Positions 52,451 through 61,589 of a DNA stretch of 64,000 bases are shown here, one piece after another. Both the position numbers and the translations under genes were made by a program. The stretch spans positions 62,001 to 126,000 of the forward strand of contig NZ_JAMQGO010000008.1 in the NCBI RefSeq assembly GCF_023703375.1, in the 5' to 3' direction. A model generated the notes under the pieces. That model did not search any database. It saw only the letters and a program-made list of their open reading frames with translations, and was not told where the DNA came from. This DNA is from Lutimaribacter degradans (GTDB taxonomy: Bacteria; Pseudomonadota; Alphaproteobacteria; Rhodobacterales; Rhodobacteraceae). How positions within the stretch are numbered: position 1 is the stretch's first letter; each line of letters starts with the position of its first letter.

Positions 52451-53638
52451 CTAGCGCAACCCTTGCAGCAAGGCCCGGCTCGGAACCCCGGTGACGCGCA
52501 GGCCATTGGCCGCCTCGTAGGCGCGAATGGCGGCCCGTCCCTTTTCACCGATCACCCCATCGGGGTTGCCGGCGCCAAAGCCGCCCGCGTTCAGCCGCTT
52601 TTGCAGCGCCACGCGTTCGGCATCGCTCATGCCCCACGGATCGCGCGGATATCCCGCGCGGATCGGGCCGCCACCGGCCAGCCGGTCCGACAGGTGCCCG
52701 ACCCCGATCACGTAGCTGTCGGCGTAGTTATAGGTCTTGAGGACGTGGAAATTGTCATGGATCAGAAAGACCGGCCCGCGCGGACCGGCGGGCAGTATCA
52801 GCGCGCCGTTGCCGTGATCGGGCAAGCGCCCACCGCCCGCAGCCGTCACGCCCAGCCCGCGCCAGTCAAGCGTCGGGCGCGGGTAGACGCGCCCGGTCAG
52901 CGCCAGGTCGAACCCTTGCGGCAGGTTCACCTCGATGGCCCATGGCTGGCCGCGCCGCCAACCATTCGTGGCCAGCAGCGCCGCCGTCGAGGCCAGCGCA
53001 TCCGTCGGGTCATCACCCCAGATGTCGCGTCGGCCATCGCCGTTGAAATCCACCGCGTGGGCCAGGTAGGTCGAGGGCATGAATTGCGTGTGTCCCATGG
53101 CGCCCGCGAAACTGCCCTGCATCCCCGCCGGTGACACGTTGCTCGACTGGATTATCCGCAGCGCAGCCAATAGCTCGGCCCGGAAAAGGTCGGCCCGCCG
53201 CCCCTCATGCGCCAAGGTGGCCAATGTCGAGATAACCGGGGTCGATCCGCGAAATCCGCCGAAACTGCTTTCCATGCCCCAGATGGCGACGATCACCTCT
53301 TTTTCCACGCCATAGCGTCGCTCGATCTGGCCCAGCACTTGTCCGAACCGGGTCAGAGCCCGTTGCCCGCCGCGGATGCGCGCGGACGAGGCCGCGGTGC
53401 TCACGTAATCTTGCAGGCTGCGCGTCACCTCGGCCTGCTCGCGGTCGTTGGCAACAACCCTTGGCAGCCGCTGCACCCCGGCAAATGCCGCGTCCATCGT
53501 CGATTGCGATATACCCGCCTGCGCGGCTTGCGCGCGGAACCGGCGCAGCCATGCGTCGAACCCCTGCGCAAGGGCGGCGTTTGGCAGGGTCAACGCGCTG
53601 GTCAGGCCCAGGGTAAAGGCGCGGCGGGTCAGGGGCAT
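52451..53638 (-). CDS. Lytic murein transglycosylase, MltB type, with peptidoglycan-binding domain
   Basis: The product is a 395-residue periplasmic peptidoglycan lyase. The signal peptide MPLTRRAFTLGLTSALTLPN carries two arginines and could use the Tat route. The catalytic Glu is in AIWGMESSFGG (about residue 120), and GAMGHTQFMPSTYLAHAVDFNGDG is the MltB/GH103 core. The last 60 residues (LQKRLNAGGFGAGNPDGVIG) form a PG_binding_1 domain. It lacks a lipobox, so it is soluble. AAAGGA precedes the chosen ATG. Confidence 0.92.
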   Translation of the reverse strand: MPLTRRAFTLGLTSALTLPNAALAQGFDAWLRRFRAQAAQAGISQSTMDAAFAGVQRLPRVVANDREQAEVTRSLQDYVSTAASSARIRGGQRALTRFGQVLGQIERRYGVEKEVIVAIWGMESSFGGFRGSTPVISTLATLAHEGRRADLFRAELLAALRIIQSSNVSPAGMQGSFAGAMGHTQFMPSTYLAHAVDFNGDGRRDIWGDDPTDALASTAALLATNGWRRGQPWAIEVNLPQGFDLALTGRVYPRPTLDWRGLGVTAAGGGRLPDHGNGALILPAGPRGPVFLIHDNFHVLKTYNYADSYVIGVGHLSDRLAGGGPIRAGYPRDPWGMSDAERVALQKRLNAGGFGAGNPDGVIGEKGRAAIRAYEAANGLRVTGVPSRALLQGLR

Positions 53639-53772
53639 GGGCACATATCCTTTTGGCCCGAAGCTTAGCAAATCCGCGCCTTCAAGAAAGCGCCAAACCG
53701 GCATGGGCGCCATTCCGCCGGGGCCTGCGACAGGCAGGTTGCAAATCTTCTGCAGACGAAGCTGGCCTTGGG

Positions 53773-54378
53773 TCAGCTGTCCGGTATCATCGCGGTCAGG
53801 ATCGCCTTGGCGCTGTCGGATGACCAATCGGCATCCCCCGTCAGCCGCGCCAGTTCCCCCCCCTCGGGCGACAGGATCAGCGTGACGGGCAGGCCCAGAA
53901 CGCCCATCCCGCGCGCCAGCGCCGAGTTCGCATCGCGGTGCAGCGGCAAATGCTTCACGCCGACCTCGTCGAAAAACGCCTTCATCGCTTGCGGGGCGTT
54001 GCGGCCCGTGGCGATTGTCACCACCTCGAAATTGTCACCGCCCAGTTCATCCTGCAGCGCGTCCAGCATCGGCATTTCCTTGCGGCATGGCGCGCACCAG
54101 GTGGCCCAGAAATTCACCACCACCAGCTTTCCGTTGTAATCGGACAGCTGCGCCTCTTCGCCGCTCTCGCTGTCAAACGCTATGGCGGGAACGGCTTTCG
54201 GTGCGGGGTGAAATTGCAGTTTCTTCATGTCGCCCGTGCGCAGTGCCTCGATTTCGGCACGGTTTTCCAGCCCGGCAGGCATCACCTGCGCGGGGTCTTT
54301 CAGCGCGACCCAGGCCACGCCCGCGATTGCACAGACGGCGATGGCCAGATAAAGCACGGTGGACTTCGACAGACGCAT
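53773..54378 (-). CDS. TlpA-like thiol:disulfide oxidoreductase, membrane-anchored
   Basis: The product is a 201-residue thioredoxin-fold protein. An N-terminal helix (about 7-25) anchors it in the inner membrane facing the periplasm. The active site is [15 protein letters not shown] (Cys-Ala-Pro-Cys), and the cis-Pro loop is [10 protein letters not shown]. It should keep periplasmic cysteines reduced, for example in cytochrome assembly. GGAGG lies five bases before the ATG. Its start is only 20 bases from the divergent argH start; the same pairing is common in related genomes, from memory. Confidence 0.92.
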   Translation of the reverse strand: MRLSKSTVLYLAIAVCAIAGVAWVALKDPAQVMPAGLENRAEIEALRTGDMKKLQFHPAPKAVPAIAFDSESGEEAQLSDYNGKLVVVNFWATWCAPCRKEMPMLDALQDELGGDNFEVVTIATGRNAPQAMKAFFDEVGVKHLPLHRDANSALARGMGVLGLPVTLILSPEGGELARLTGDADWSSDSAKAILTAMIPDS

Positions 54379-54398
54379 ATGACCTCCAAGGGGCAGAC

Positions 54399-55790
54399 AT
54401 GGGCAATGACAGCGCAAACCAGATGTGGGGCGGCCGGTTCTCCGCGGGGCCGGACGCGATCATGGAGGCGATCAACGCCTCTATCTCGTTCGACAAGCGG
54501 ATGGCGGCACAGGATATTGCCGGTTCACGCGCCCATGCCGCAATGCTGGCGTCCACGGGCATCCTGAGTGATAGCGATGCCGAGGCCATTCGCAAAGGTC
54601 TGCTCACCGTATTGTCAGAAATAGAAGAGGGGCGTTTCGAGTTTTCCGCCGCGCTCGAAGACATTCACATGAATGTCGAGGCGCGCCTGAAAGAGATCAT
54701 AGGTGCGCCGGCGGGCCGCCTGCACACCGGGCGTTCGCGCAACGACCAGGTGGCGACCGATTTCAAGCTCTGGGTGCGTGACCAGATCGACGCGGCAATT
54801 GACGGGCTTCGGGCGCTCGTCGCGGCGCTCATCGCGCAGGCCGAGGCCGGCGCCGATTGGGTCATGCCGGGATTTACCCATCTTCAAACCGCGCAGCCCG
54901 TCACCTGGGGCCATCACATGATGGCCTATGTCGAGATGTTCGGCCGTGATATCGGGCGGTTCAGCGATGCGCGCGCCCGCATGAACGAATGCCCCCTGGG
55001 CGCGGCAGCGCTGGCGGGCACCTCCTTCCCCATCGATCGGCACATGACCGCGCAAGCACTCGGCTTCGATCGGCCGGCGGCCAATTCGCTCGATGCCGTC
55101 TCCGACCGCGATTTCGCGTTGGAGTTTCTTGCCGCCGCCTCGATCTGCGCGATGCACCTCAGCCGTTTCGCCGAGGAACTGGTGATCTGGTCCAGCGCGC
55201 AATTCCGCTTCGTTACGCTCAGCGACCGCTTTTCCACCGGGTCGTCGATCATGCCGCAAAAGAAAAACCCCGACGCGGCCGAACTGATTCGCGCCAAGAT
55301 CGGGCGTATCTTCGGGGCCAACGTGGCGCTGATGACGGTGATGAAGGGGCTGCCGCTGGCCTATTCGAAGGACATGCAGGAAGACAAGGAACAGGTCTTC
55401 GATGCCGCCGACAACCTGATGCTGGCCCTTGCCGCGATGGAGGGCATGGTGCGTGACATGACCGCCAATCGCGCCAGCCTTGCCGCCGCCGCCGGTTCGG
55501 GGTTTTCCACCGCAACCGACCTGGCCGACTGGTTGGTCCGCGTGCTGGGCATACCGTTTCGCGATGCGCATCACGTCACGGGCCAGCTTGTCGCGATGGC
55601 CGAGGGCAGGGGCTGCGATCTGCCCGACCTGACGCTCGACGACATGCAATCGGTCCATTCCAACATCACCGCCGACGTCTTCACCGTGCTCGGGGTTGAA
55701 AACTCGGTCGCCTCGCGCACATCCTACGGGGGAACCGCGCCCGAACAGGTGCGCGCCCAGGTTGCCCGCTGGAAAGAGGTGCTGAAATGA
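54399..55790 (+). CDS. argH: Argininosuccinate lyase
   Basis: The product is the 463-residue last enzyme of arginine synthesis, cleaving argininosuccinate to arginine and fumarate. The fumarase-superfamily signature [12 protein letters not shown] (about 283-294) holds the catalytic serine loop; [13 protein letters not shown] (about 108-120) and [16 protein letters not shown] (about 155-170) complete the active site. The start [14 protein letters not shown] is the usual N-terminus; the longer upstream frame overlaps tlpA and is not real. The stop overlaps the start of a small lipoprotein gene (ATGA). Confidence 0.97.
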   Translation: MGNDSANQMWGGRFSAGPDAIMEAINASISFDKRMAAQDIAGSRAHAAMLASTGILSDSDAEAIRKGLLTVLSEIEEGRFEFSAALEDIHMNVEARLKEIIGAPAGRLHTGRSRNDQVATDFKLWVRDQIDAAIDGLRALVAALIAQAEAGADWVMPGFTHLQTAQPVTWGHHMMAYVEMFGRDIGRFSDARARMNECPLGAAALAGTSFPIDRHMTAQALGFDRPAANSLDAVSDRDFALEFLAAASICAMHLSRFAEELVIWSSAQFRFVTLSDRFSTGSSIMPQKKNPDAAELIRAKIGRIFGANVALMTVMKGLPLAYSKDMQEDKEQVFDAADNLMLALAAMEGMVRDMTANRASLAAAAGSGFSTATDLADWLVRVLGIPFRDAHHVTGQLVAMAEGRGCDLPDLTLDDMQSVHSNITADVFTVLGVENSVASRTSYGGTAPEQVRAQVARWKEVLK

Positions 55791-55939
55791 AACCGCTCGC
55801 CCTGTTGCTGGCTCTCGTCACGCTCGTCGCCTGCGGCGCCGACGGCGAACCGCAACGCCCCGGCACCGCTGAAACCGCGCCTGACACCGGCGTCACGATC
55901 AGCGGCGAGGCCCGGTTCGGCGTCACCAGGGCCTACTGA
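55787..55939 (+). CDS. Small lipoprotein coupled to argH
   Basis: The product is a 50-residue protein starting [19 protein letters not shown]. It has a hydrophobic signal helix and a lipobox-like LVAC at residues 13-16, followed by a short polar tail with [12 protein letters not shown]. Its ATG overlaps the argH stop (ATGA), so it is translated from the argH message. It is too small for a confident domain call and its function is unknown. It lies one base before the DUF2834 gene. Confidence 0.7.
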   Translation: MKPLALLLALVTLVACGADGEPQRPGTAETAPDTGVTISGEARFGVTRAY

Positions 55940-55940
55940 C

Positions 55941-56255
55941 ATGTCCCCGTTGCGCGTGCTATATCTTGGCTTGGCCGTCTGGGGCGCCGTCCACCCGATG
56001 TATTACTTCGCCAGCTACATGACGGAAACCGGCACCGGCCTGTCCGGCCTGGTCGATGCATGGTATGTCAACGCCTCCACCACCGGACTGACGTGGGATC
56101 TGACCATTGCCGCCATCGCGCTGACGATCTGGATCCTGGCCGAGGTGGCCACGCGTCGCAACTGGACGGCGCTGGTCGCCATCCCGGCCACCTTCTGCAT
56201 CGGTGTCAGCTGCGGCTTGCCGCTCTACCTGTTCCTGCGCACAAGGCCGGCCTGA
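55941..56255 (+). CDS. DUF2834-like small membrane protein
   Basis: The product is a 104-residue protein with three hydrophobic helices (about 5-25, 50-70 and 78-98). The pattern of a WGAVHPMYYFASYMTE segment followed by a two-helix hairpin fits the DUF2834 family, whose function is unknown. It begins one base after the small lipoprotein stop, making argH, the lipoprotein and this gene one transcript. The structured repeat copy 2 follows its stop. Confidence 0.75.
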   Translation: MSPLRVLYLGLAVWGAVHPMYYFASYMTETGTGLSGLVDAWYVNASTTGLTWDLTIAAIALTIWILAEVATRRNWTALVAIPATFCIGVSCGLPLYLFLRTRPA

Positions 56256-56258
56256 CGG

Positions 56259-56372
56259 CATCCTTCCTCTTGCCGCAAATACCCTGGGGAGTTTGAGGGG
56301 CAGCGCCCCTCATTCCGCAGCGCGTCAGCGATGCTCCCAATGCGCGGGCCGCGGCCCGCTCCGCCGGGTCAC
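56259..56372. repeat. Structured intergenic repeat, copy 2
   Basis: This second copy of the element at 47189-47304 lies between two convergent genes (DUF2834 and the gene at 56380). Its hairpins are TGAGGGGC/GCCCCTCA (56294-56312) and GCGGGCC/GGCCCGC (56344-56359). Arms differ from copy 1 yet remain paired, which supports a selected RNA structure. A bidirectional terminator is the simplest role. Confidence 0.8.
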
Positions 56373-56379
56373 GTCCGCT

Positions 56380-57246
56380 TCAGAACCATTGGCCGGGCTC
56401 CATCAGGCCAAGGTCAAGCAATTGCCGTGAATGCCACTCGAACGGGACCGAGTTGTGCCAGCAAAAGGTCTCGATATCGAAGGTCGAACCGGGGTTGCGT
56501 TTCAGCGCCTTGGCGGTACGAAACGAACAGATCGCCGCCGTTAGGTTGTGATGCCAGGGGCAGGCGTAGGTGTTGTACTCCTCGTCGGAAAAGGTGTGGT
56601 CGGGCCGCAATGTCAGGCCCTGCGCCGCGCGGAACAGGGCGATTCGGTCGATCTTGCGGCGCGGCACGGGAATATGTTCTTCAAAGCGCCAGCGCAGCCC
56701 GCCGAAGAAGTCCAGTTGCCGGTCGCGCGGCTGCTTCGTGACAGGGTCTTCGCGGGCAAGCGCGTAATAGCCGGATTTGTCCAGGTGCGCGTCATCCAGA
56801 GACACGGCGTCGGGATGCGCGTCCAGGTCGGCTGCGTACAGATCGACCACGTAGGCCAGCATGGCGTCCCGTCGCTCTTCGCCGTGAAAGGTCAGCATTT
56901 CGCCCACCGTGCGCGTTTCGCAGAACGGGTAGAAAAGATATTCGGCGTTGTAGCAATAATAAAGCCACTGGCCCGGCGCCTTGTTGATCACGGCGTTGAT
57001 CGCCGTGACAAGGGCATTGTCCACAAGCGTGTCATAATCGACCCGCGTCACGCGGTCGGCCACGTCGGCGGCCATTGCAAGCGGGGGCGGGGCAAACAGA
57101 ACGACGGATTTGAACCCGCAAGACAGGTGATGGCGCAACGTGCTGTCCAGCTCTGTCTCGTCTTCGGCAAAGATCAACGCCACGGGCCCCTTGGCCAACA
57201 CCGGCTCGCCCTTTGACAGAAACTCGTTCAACGATTCAAATCGCAT
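56380..57246 (-). CDS. Conserved hypothetical protein, possibly family-2 glycosyltransferase-like
   Basis: The product is a 288-residue soluble protein. The first 70 residues show alternating strands and helices ([33 protein letters not shown]) that resemble the start of a nucleotide-diphospho-sugar transferase fold. The rest is rich in aromatic residues and histidines, including [12 protein letters not shown] and the C-terminal [25 protein letters not shown]. No certain catalytic motif was identified, so the family guess is weak. It has no signal peptide. It is divergent from miaB and convergent with the DUF2834 gene. Confidence 0.6.
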   Translation of the reverse strand: MRFESLNEFLSKGEPVLAKGPVALIFAEDETELDSTLRHHLSCGFKSVVLFAPPPLAMAADVADRVTRVDYDTLVDNALVTAINAVINKAPGQWLYYCYNAEYLFYPFCETRTVGEMLTFHGEERRDAMLAYVVDLYAADLDAHPDAVSLDDAHLDKSGYYALAREDPVTKQPRDRQLDFFGGLRWRFEEHIPVPRRKIDRIALFRAAQGLTLRPDHTFSDEEYNTYACPWHHNLTAAICSFRTAKALKRNPGSTFDIETFCWHNSVPFEWHSRQLLDLGLMEPGQWF

Positions 57247-57362
57247 GCTGCCGCTTGCCTTTCCTTTTTATTGTCGCCGAAACTCGGACAATTCGCCCTA
57301 CATTGCAAGGTGGCGCCGTTCTGGTATACGCACCCCAACGCGAGCAGAATGGAGCCGGTCGG

Positions 57363-58685
57363 ATGGGCGAGGCGAAGAAACTCTATATCAAGACATATGG
57401 CTGTCAGATGAACGTCTATGACAGCGAGCGCATGGCCGAAGCCCTGGGCAGCAGCGGTTATGTCAGCACCGACAGCCCCGATGATGCCGACATGATCCTG
57501 CTCAACACCTGCCACATCCGCGAGAAGGCCGCTGAAAAGGTCTATTCCGAGCTGGGCCGCTTCAAGGGGCTCAAGGCCGCGCGGCCCGACCTCAAGATCG
57601 GGGTCGCGGGCTGCGTCGCCCAGGCCGAGGGCGCCGAGATCATGCGCCGCCAGCCCATGGTCGACCTGGTGGTGGGCCCGCAAAGCTATCACCGCCTGCC
57701 CGAGATGGAGGCCAAGGCCGGACAGGGCGAAAAGGCGCTCGATACCGATTTCCCGCTCGAGGACAAGTTCGAGGTTCTCAAGCAGCGCCCCAAGGCCAGC
57801 CGTGGCCCGACCGCGTTTCTGACCGTGCAGGAAGGCTGCGACAAGTTCTGTGCCTTTTGCGTGGTGCCCTACACCCGCGGGGCCGAGGTCAGCCGCCCTG
57901 CCGCCCGCGTGCTGGACGAGGCGCGCGACCTGGTCGAGCGCGGTGTGCGCGAGATCACGCTGCTGGGCCAGAACGTAAACGCCTATCACGGGCCTGGCCC
58001 GGACGGCGACGATTGGAGCCTGGCCCGCCTGATCTGGGCGCTGGACAAGATCGACGGGCTGGAGCGTATCCGCTTTACCACGAGCCACCCAAACGACATG
58101 AGCGATGACCTGATCGCGGCGCATGGCGAGTGCGAGAAACTGATGCCCTACCTGCACTTGCCGGTGCAATCTGGCAGTGATCGCATCCTGAAACGGATGA
58201 ACCGCAGCCACACGGCCGAAAGCTATATCCGACTGATCGAGCGTATCCGCGCCGCCCGTCCCGACATCCTGATCTCGGGCGATTTCATCGTGGGTTTCCC
58301 CGAAGAAACCGACCAGGATTTCGAAGACACGATGGACCTGATCCGCGCCGTCAATTACGGGCAGGCGTTCTCGTTCAAATACTCCACCCGTCCCGGCACG
58401 CCGGCGGCCGAGCGTGCGCAGGTCGATGCGGCGGTGGCCGACGAGCGGTTGCAAAGGCTTCAGGCGCTGATCACCGAGCAACAGCGGGCCATTCAGGATG
58501 CGATGGTGGGCCGCGAGGTGGGCGTGCTGTTTGAAAAACCGGGCCGGATGAGCGGGCAGATGGTCGGCAAGTCCGATTACCTGCACGCCGTGCATGTCAC
58601 CGACAGCCGCGCGCGGGCCGGCGAGATTCATCGCGTGCGTATCCTGGAAAGCGGCCCGAACTCGCTCGCGGGCGAAGTCGCCTGA
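57363..58685 (+). CDS. miaB: tRNA-2-methylthio-N6-dimethylallyladenosine synthase
   Basis: The product is a 440-residue radical-SAM methylthiotransferase acting on A37 of tRNAs. The N-terminal UPF0004 domain starts [15 protein letters not shown] and has its cluster cysteines (Cys10 and others). The radical-SAM motif is [19 protein letters not shown] (about 155-173; CxxxCxxC), and a TRAM domain ends the protein ([13 protein letters not shown]...). The ATG at 57363 gives the usual N-terminus. In many proteobacteria miaB is followed directly by phoH; here two genes lie between. Confidence 0.97.
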   Translation: MGEAKKLYIKTYGCQMNVYDSERMAEALGSSGYVSTDSPDDADMILLNTCHIREKAAEKVYSELGRFKGLKAARPDLKIGVAGCVAQAEGAEIMRRQPMVDLVVGPQSYHRLPEMEAKAGQGEKALDTDFPLEDKFEVLKQRPKASRGPTAFLTVQEGCDKFCAFCVVPYTRGAEVSRPAARVLDEARDLVERGVREITLLGQNVNAYHGPGPDGDDWSLARLIWALDKIDGLERIRFTTSHPNDMSDDLIAAHGECEKLMPYLHLPVQSGSDRILKRMNRSHTAESYIRLIERIRAARPDILISGDFIVGFPEETDQDFEDTMDLIRAVNYGQAFSFKYSTRPGTPAAERAQVDAAVADERLQRLQALITEQQRAIQDAMVGREVGVLFEKPGRMSGQMVGKSDYLHAVHVTDSRARAGEIHRVRILESGPNSLAGEVA

Positions 58686-58768
58686 ACTGTCCCGCGCGGG
58701 CCATCGGGCTGCCGGTGCGCAAGGCGGGCCCCGAGCGCGGGGCCATGTTTCCTTACGCGAAACAGTAT

Positions 58769-58784
58769 AAGGGATTTTTCCCTT
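58769..58784 (+). terminator. Weak hairpin after miaB
   Basis: AAGGGA and TCCCTT form a perfect six-base stem with a T-rich loop 84 bases past the miaB stop. No T-run follows, so it may be a weak terminator or part of the ompA-like leader. Confidence 0.25.
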
Positions 58785-58877
58785 CACAGGCGATTGATTT
58801 TGCTACATCCTGTGTGCGGAAGGTTGGCCCCTCCCAGATGTTTCCGGGACGGGCCGTTGGGGGACAACAATATCAGG

Positions 58878-59459
58878 ATGACTGCTGTGGTTACATTTAC
58901 CAAGGCGATCCGCAGAGCAGGGCAACTTATCTGCGCCCTGCTTGTGGGCGCAATCATTTTTACGGTACCGGCACCGGCATCGGCACAACAGACCGTTCGG
59001 GGCGAAGAATACATTCCCGGTATATGGATCGACCCGGACGGCTGCGAACACTGGGTCATGGATGACGGCGCCGAAGGCTACATGTCGCCGCATGTGAACC
59101 GCCAGGGCGTCCCGGTCTGCCGCCGGGGCAATGTTTGCGGCGTCATGAACTCCGACCAGTATTTCGCCACCGATAGCCACCGTATCTCGGCGGCCGGCCG
59201 GGCACAGTTGGAAAACTTCTTTCGTTCGACCACCGCGCGGGCGTTCGTCATCGCCGGGCATACCGATAGCCGCGCCTCTGACGAATACAACATGCGCCTG
59301 AGCTACAACCGGGCCAACGCGGTGGCGCGCGTGGCCTCCGGGGTGGGCGCGCGTGTCGTCGATGTGCGCGGGTATGGTGAGCGTATGCCTAAAGCGGCCA
59401 ATAGCACCGCGGCGGGCATGGCGCAGAACCGCCGCGTTGAAATCATCTGTATCCAGTAA
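58878..59459 (+). CDS. OmpA-family protein with an extra N-terminal module
   Basis: The product is a 193-residue exported protein. The signal peptide ends near residue 36 (ASA). Residues 48-81 form a compact module (GIWIDPDGCEHW, then DDGAEGYMS and GVPVC) shared with the next gene. The C-terminal half is an OmpA-like peptidoglycan-binding domain: VIAGHTDSRASDEYNMRLSYNRANAV, then GYGERMP and NRRVEI, with the Asp and Arg that bind diaminopimelate. There is no beta barrel. The ATG at 58878 lacks a good ribosome site, and GTG at 58887 is possible. It lies between miaB and phoH. Confidence 0.85.
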   Translation: MTAVVTFTKAIRRAGQLICALLVGAIIFTVPAPASAQQTVRGEEYIPGIWIDPDGCEHWVMDDGAEGYMSPHVNRQGVPVCRRGNVCGVMNSDQYFATDSHRISAAGRAQLENFFRSTTARAFVIAGHTDSRASDEYNMRLSYNRANAVARVASGVGARVVDVRGYGERMPKAANSTAAGMAQNRRVEIICIQ

Positions 59460-59478
59460 GGCCACCGGGGGAATAATT

Positions 59479-59781
59479 ATGAATATCGTGAAAATTGCCG
59501 CTGGTCTTGCCATGATCACCACCTTGGCGGCCTGCGATGGAACAGTCGGGCCGGACAAGAGCCGCGACCGCGGTTTCGACCGCAAGAGCCTGAGCCAATT
59601 GCAGGCCGGTATCTGGGTTGACCCCAACGGGTGCGATCACTGGATCATCGATGATGGTCTTGAAGGATACCTGTCGCAGCGCCTGGACAAGTACGGCAAG
59701 CCGGTCTGCTCGGAAGCTGCGCCGCCCAACACGGCGGTCGGCCCGTTCAAGGGCGGCAGCGGCGTGCCTGACTCGCTCTGA
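59479..59781 (+). CDS. Lipoprotein sharing a module with the OmpA-like protein
   Basis: The product is a 100-residue lipoprotein with signal MNIVKIAAGLAMITTL and lipobox LAAC (Cys19). Residues 44-77 repeat the module of the upstream gene without gaps: GIWVDPNGCDHW, DDGLEGYLS, and GKPVC, including both cysteines. The rest is polar. A GGGGG stretch precedes the ATG, 19 bases after the OmpA-like stop, so the pair is co-transcribed. A strong terminator follows at 59802. Function is unknown; a cell-envelope role is inferred. Confidence 0.82.
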   Translation: MNIVKIAAGLAMITTLAACDGTVGPDKSRDRGFDRKSLSQLQAGIWVDPNGCDHWIIDDGLEGYLSQRLDKYGKPVCSEAAPPNTAVGPFKGGSGVPDSL

Positions 59782-59801
59782 CCCGGTGCTAGATGCCTTG
59801 C

Positions 59802-59836
59802 AAAACGCCGCAGGCTCCGCGCTTGCGGCGTTTTTT
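59802..59836 (+). terminator. Rho-independent terminator
   Basis: The arms AAAACGCCGCA (59802-59812) and TGCGGCGTTTT (59824-59834) pair perfectly and the stem runs into six T residues (59831-59836). It ends the OmpA-like/lipoprotein transcript just before phoH. Confidence 0.9.
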
Positions 59837-59847
59837 GTCTCAACACG

Positions 59848-60933
59848 ATGAGTTTCCCTGCCAAACGGTTGCACCGCGCGGCACAACTTGGCACCATCGA
59901 CGTACGCCCGGACAAGGAGATCCGTTTGCCCACCACCGAGCTGCCCCCGGCGACCGCCCCTTTCGCGCTCGGCGAGCGCGTGATGGAATTTCCCGATAAC
60001 CGCCTGTTGATCGACCTGTGCGGCGAATATGACCGCAACCTGGCCGAGATAGAACAGAAGCTTGGGGTGCAGATCTTGCGCCGCGGCAACGAATTGGCCG
60101 TGATCGGCGAAGATACCCCCGCCAACGAGGCGATGGACGTGCTGGGCGCGCTCTATTCCCGGCTCGAGGCCGGGCGGGAGGTCGAGCGCGCCGATATCGA
60201 CCGTGAAATTCGCATGGGTGGCTCAGGCGACGATACCGGCAGCCGCGACGGCGACCAGTTGGAAATGTTCAAGGGCGGTGCGGTCGAGATAAAGACCCGC
60301 AAGAAGCTGGTTGAACCGCGTACCGACGCGCAAAAAAGCTATGTGCAGAACCTGTTCAAGTCCGAGTTGTGTTTCGGCATCGGCCCCGCGGGCACCGGCA
60401 AGACCTATCTGGCGGTCGCGGCGGGGGTGAACATGTTCATCAACGGCGCGGTCGACCGTATCATCCTGTCACGGCCGGCGGTCGAAGCGGGCGAAAAGCT
60501 GGGGTATTTGCCCGGCGACATGAAGGACAAGGTCGATCCTTACATGCAGCCGCTTTACGACGCGCTGAACGATTTCCTGCCCGGCAAGCAGGTCGCCAAG
60601 CTGATCGAGGAAAAGCGCATTGAGATCGCACCGCTGGCCTTCATGCGCGGCCGGACGCTGTCGAACGCCTTTGTCGTGCTGGACGAGGCGCAGAACGCCA
60701 CCTCGATGCAGATGAAGATGTTCCTGACGCGCCTGGGCGAAGGATCGCGCATGGTGATCACCGGCGACCGCAGCCAGGTTGACCTGCCGCGCGGCGTGAC
60801 ATCGGGGCTGCACGATGCCGAACGGCTGCTCAAGCGCATCGACAAGATCGGCTTCAACTATTTCACGGCCCGCGACGTGGTTCGCCACCCGTTGGTCGCG
60901 GCCATCATCGAAGCCTACGACGCCGATCAATAA
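59848..60933 (+). CDS. ybeZ: PhoH family ATPase (YbeZ)
   Basis: The product is a 361-residue PhoH-like ATPase. An N-terminal KH-like region (about 50-110) precedes the ATPase core: Walker A FGIGPAGTGKTYLA (about 175-188), ILSRPAVEAGEKLGYLPGD, and Walker B FVVLDEAQNAT (about 275). This protein works with YbeY in rRNA processing and RNA turnover. The ATG at 59848 lies only 11 bases after the terminator T-run, so the message must start within or upstream of the hairpin or use a leaderless start; a downstream start is possible. It heads the phoH-ybeY-corC-lnt group. Confidence 0.94.
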   Translation: MSFPAKRLHRAAQLGTIDVRPDKEIRLPTTELPPATAPFALGERVMEFPDNRLLIDLCGEYDRNLAEIEQKLGVQILRRGNELAVIGEDTPANEAMDVLGALYSRLEAGREVERADIDREIRMGGSGDDTGSRDGDQLEMFKGGAVEIKTRKKLVEPRTDAQKSYVQNLFKSELCFGIGPAGTGKTYLAVAAGVNMFINGAVDRIILSRPAVEAGEKLGYLPGDMKDKVDPYMQPLYDALNDFLPGKQVAKLIEEKRIEIAPLAFMRGRTLSNAFVVLDEAQNATSMQMKMFLTRLGEGSRMVITGDRSQVDLPRGVTSGLHDAERLLKRIDKIGFNYFTARDVVRHPLVAAIIEAYDADQ

Positions 60934-61037
60934 ACCGGGGCGGTAACCTTGGGGCATATCGTCCGGGGGCCCGGCCTATAAAGAGACTGCGCGTTTTTGC
61001 ACTTCTACCGCACGGGCCAAGCGGATATGGCAGGCCC

Positions 61038-61547
61038 ATGTTGGTTGATACGATCATCGAGGATGAGCGCTGGACCAGTGCCGGGATCGAGCCGCTTGCC
61101 GAAGGCGCGGCGGCGGCGACGCTGACCCATCTGGGGCTTGATCCATCGCGCTTTGAAATCGCGCTGCTGGCCTGCGACGATGCGCGCATTGCCGTGCTGA
61201 ATGCCGATTTCCGTGGCAAGCCGCAGCCCACCAACGTGCTGTCTTGGCCCGCCGAGGACCTTGCCGCCACCAATGACGGCAATATGCCGGGCTTGCCCGA
61301 AACAGGCCCGCAAGGGGCTGACGCGGGGCCGCTGCAAGAGCTGGGCGATATCGCCATCGCCTATGATACCTGCGCGCGCGAAGCGGCTGAACAGGGCAAG
61401 CAACTGGCCGATCACGCCACGCACCTGGTTGTGCACGCGGTGTTACATTTGCTGGGCTATGACCATATCCGTGACCGCGACGCCACTCTGATGGAACAAA
61501 CCGAAGTAAAGATACTTGGCAAACTGGGGTTGCCTGACCCATATTGA
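61038..61547 (+). CDS. ybeY: Endoribonuclease YbeY
   Basis: The product is a 169-residue zinc-dependent RNase for 16S rRNA 3'-end maturation. The metal motif H-x3-H-x5-H is seen as HAVLHLLGYDH near residues 134-144, and LNADFRGKPQPTNVLSWP is the conserved upstream segment. An insertion of about 20 residues (AATNDGNMPGLPETGPQGAD) between these motifs is typical of alphaproteobacterial forms. It is 104 bases after phoH. Confidence 0.96.
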   Translation: MLVDTIIEDERWTSAGIEPLAEGAAAATLTHLGLDPSRFEIALLACDDARIAVLNADFRGKPQPTNVLSWPAEDLAATNDGNMPGLPETGPQGADAGPLQELGDIAIAYDTCAREAAEQGKQLADHATHLVVHAVLHLLGYDHIRDRDATLMEQTEVKILGKLGLPDPY

Positions 61548-61589
61548 TGACATCATGGGCCGATCGGGCCCGGTTTTTGGTAAGGAAAA

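Noticed and set aside
57228..58787. 519-codon open frame opposite miaB
   Set aside because: miaB is unmistakable; the reverse frame lacks a family and a ribosome site.
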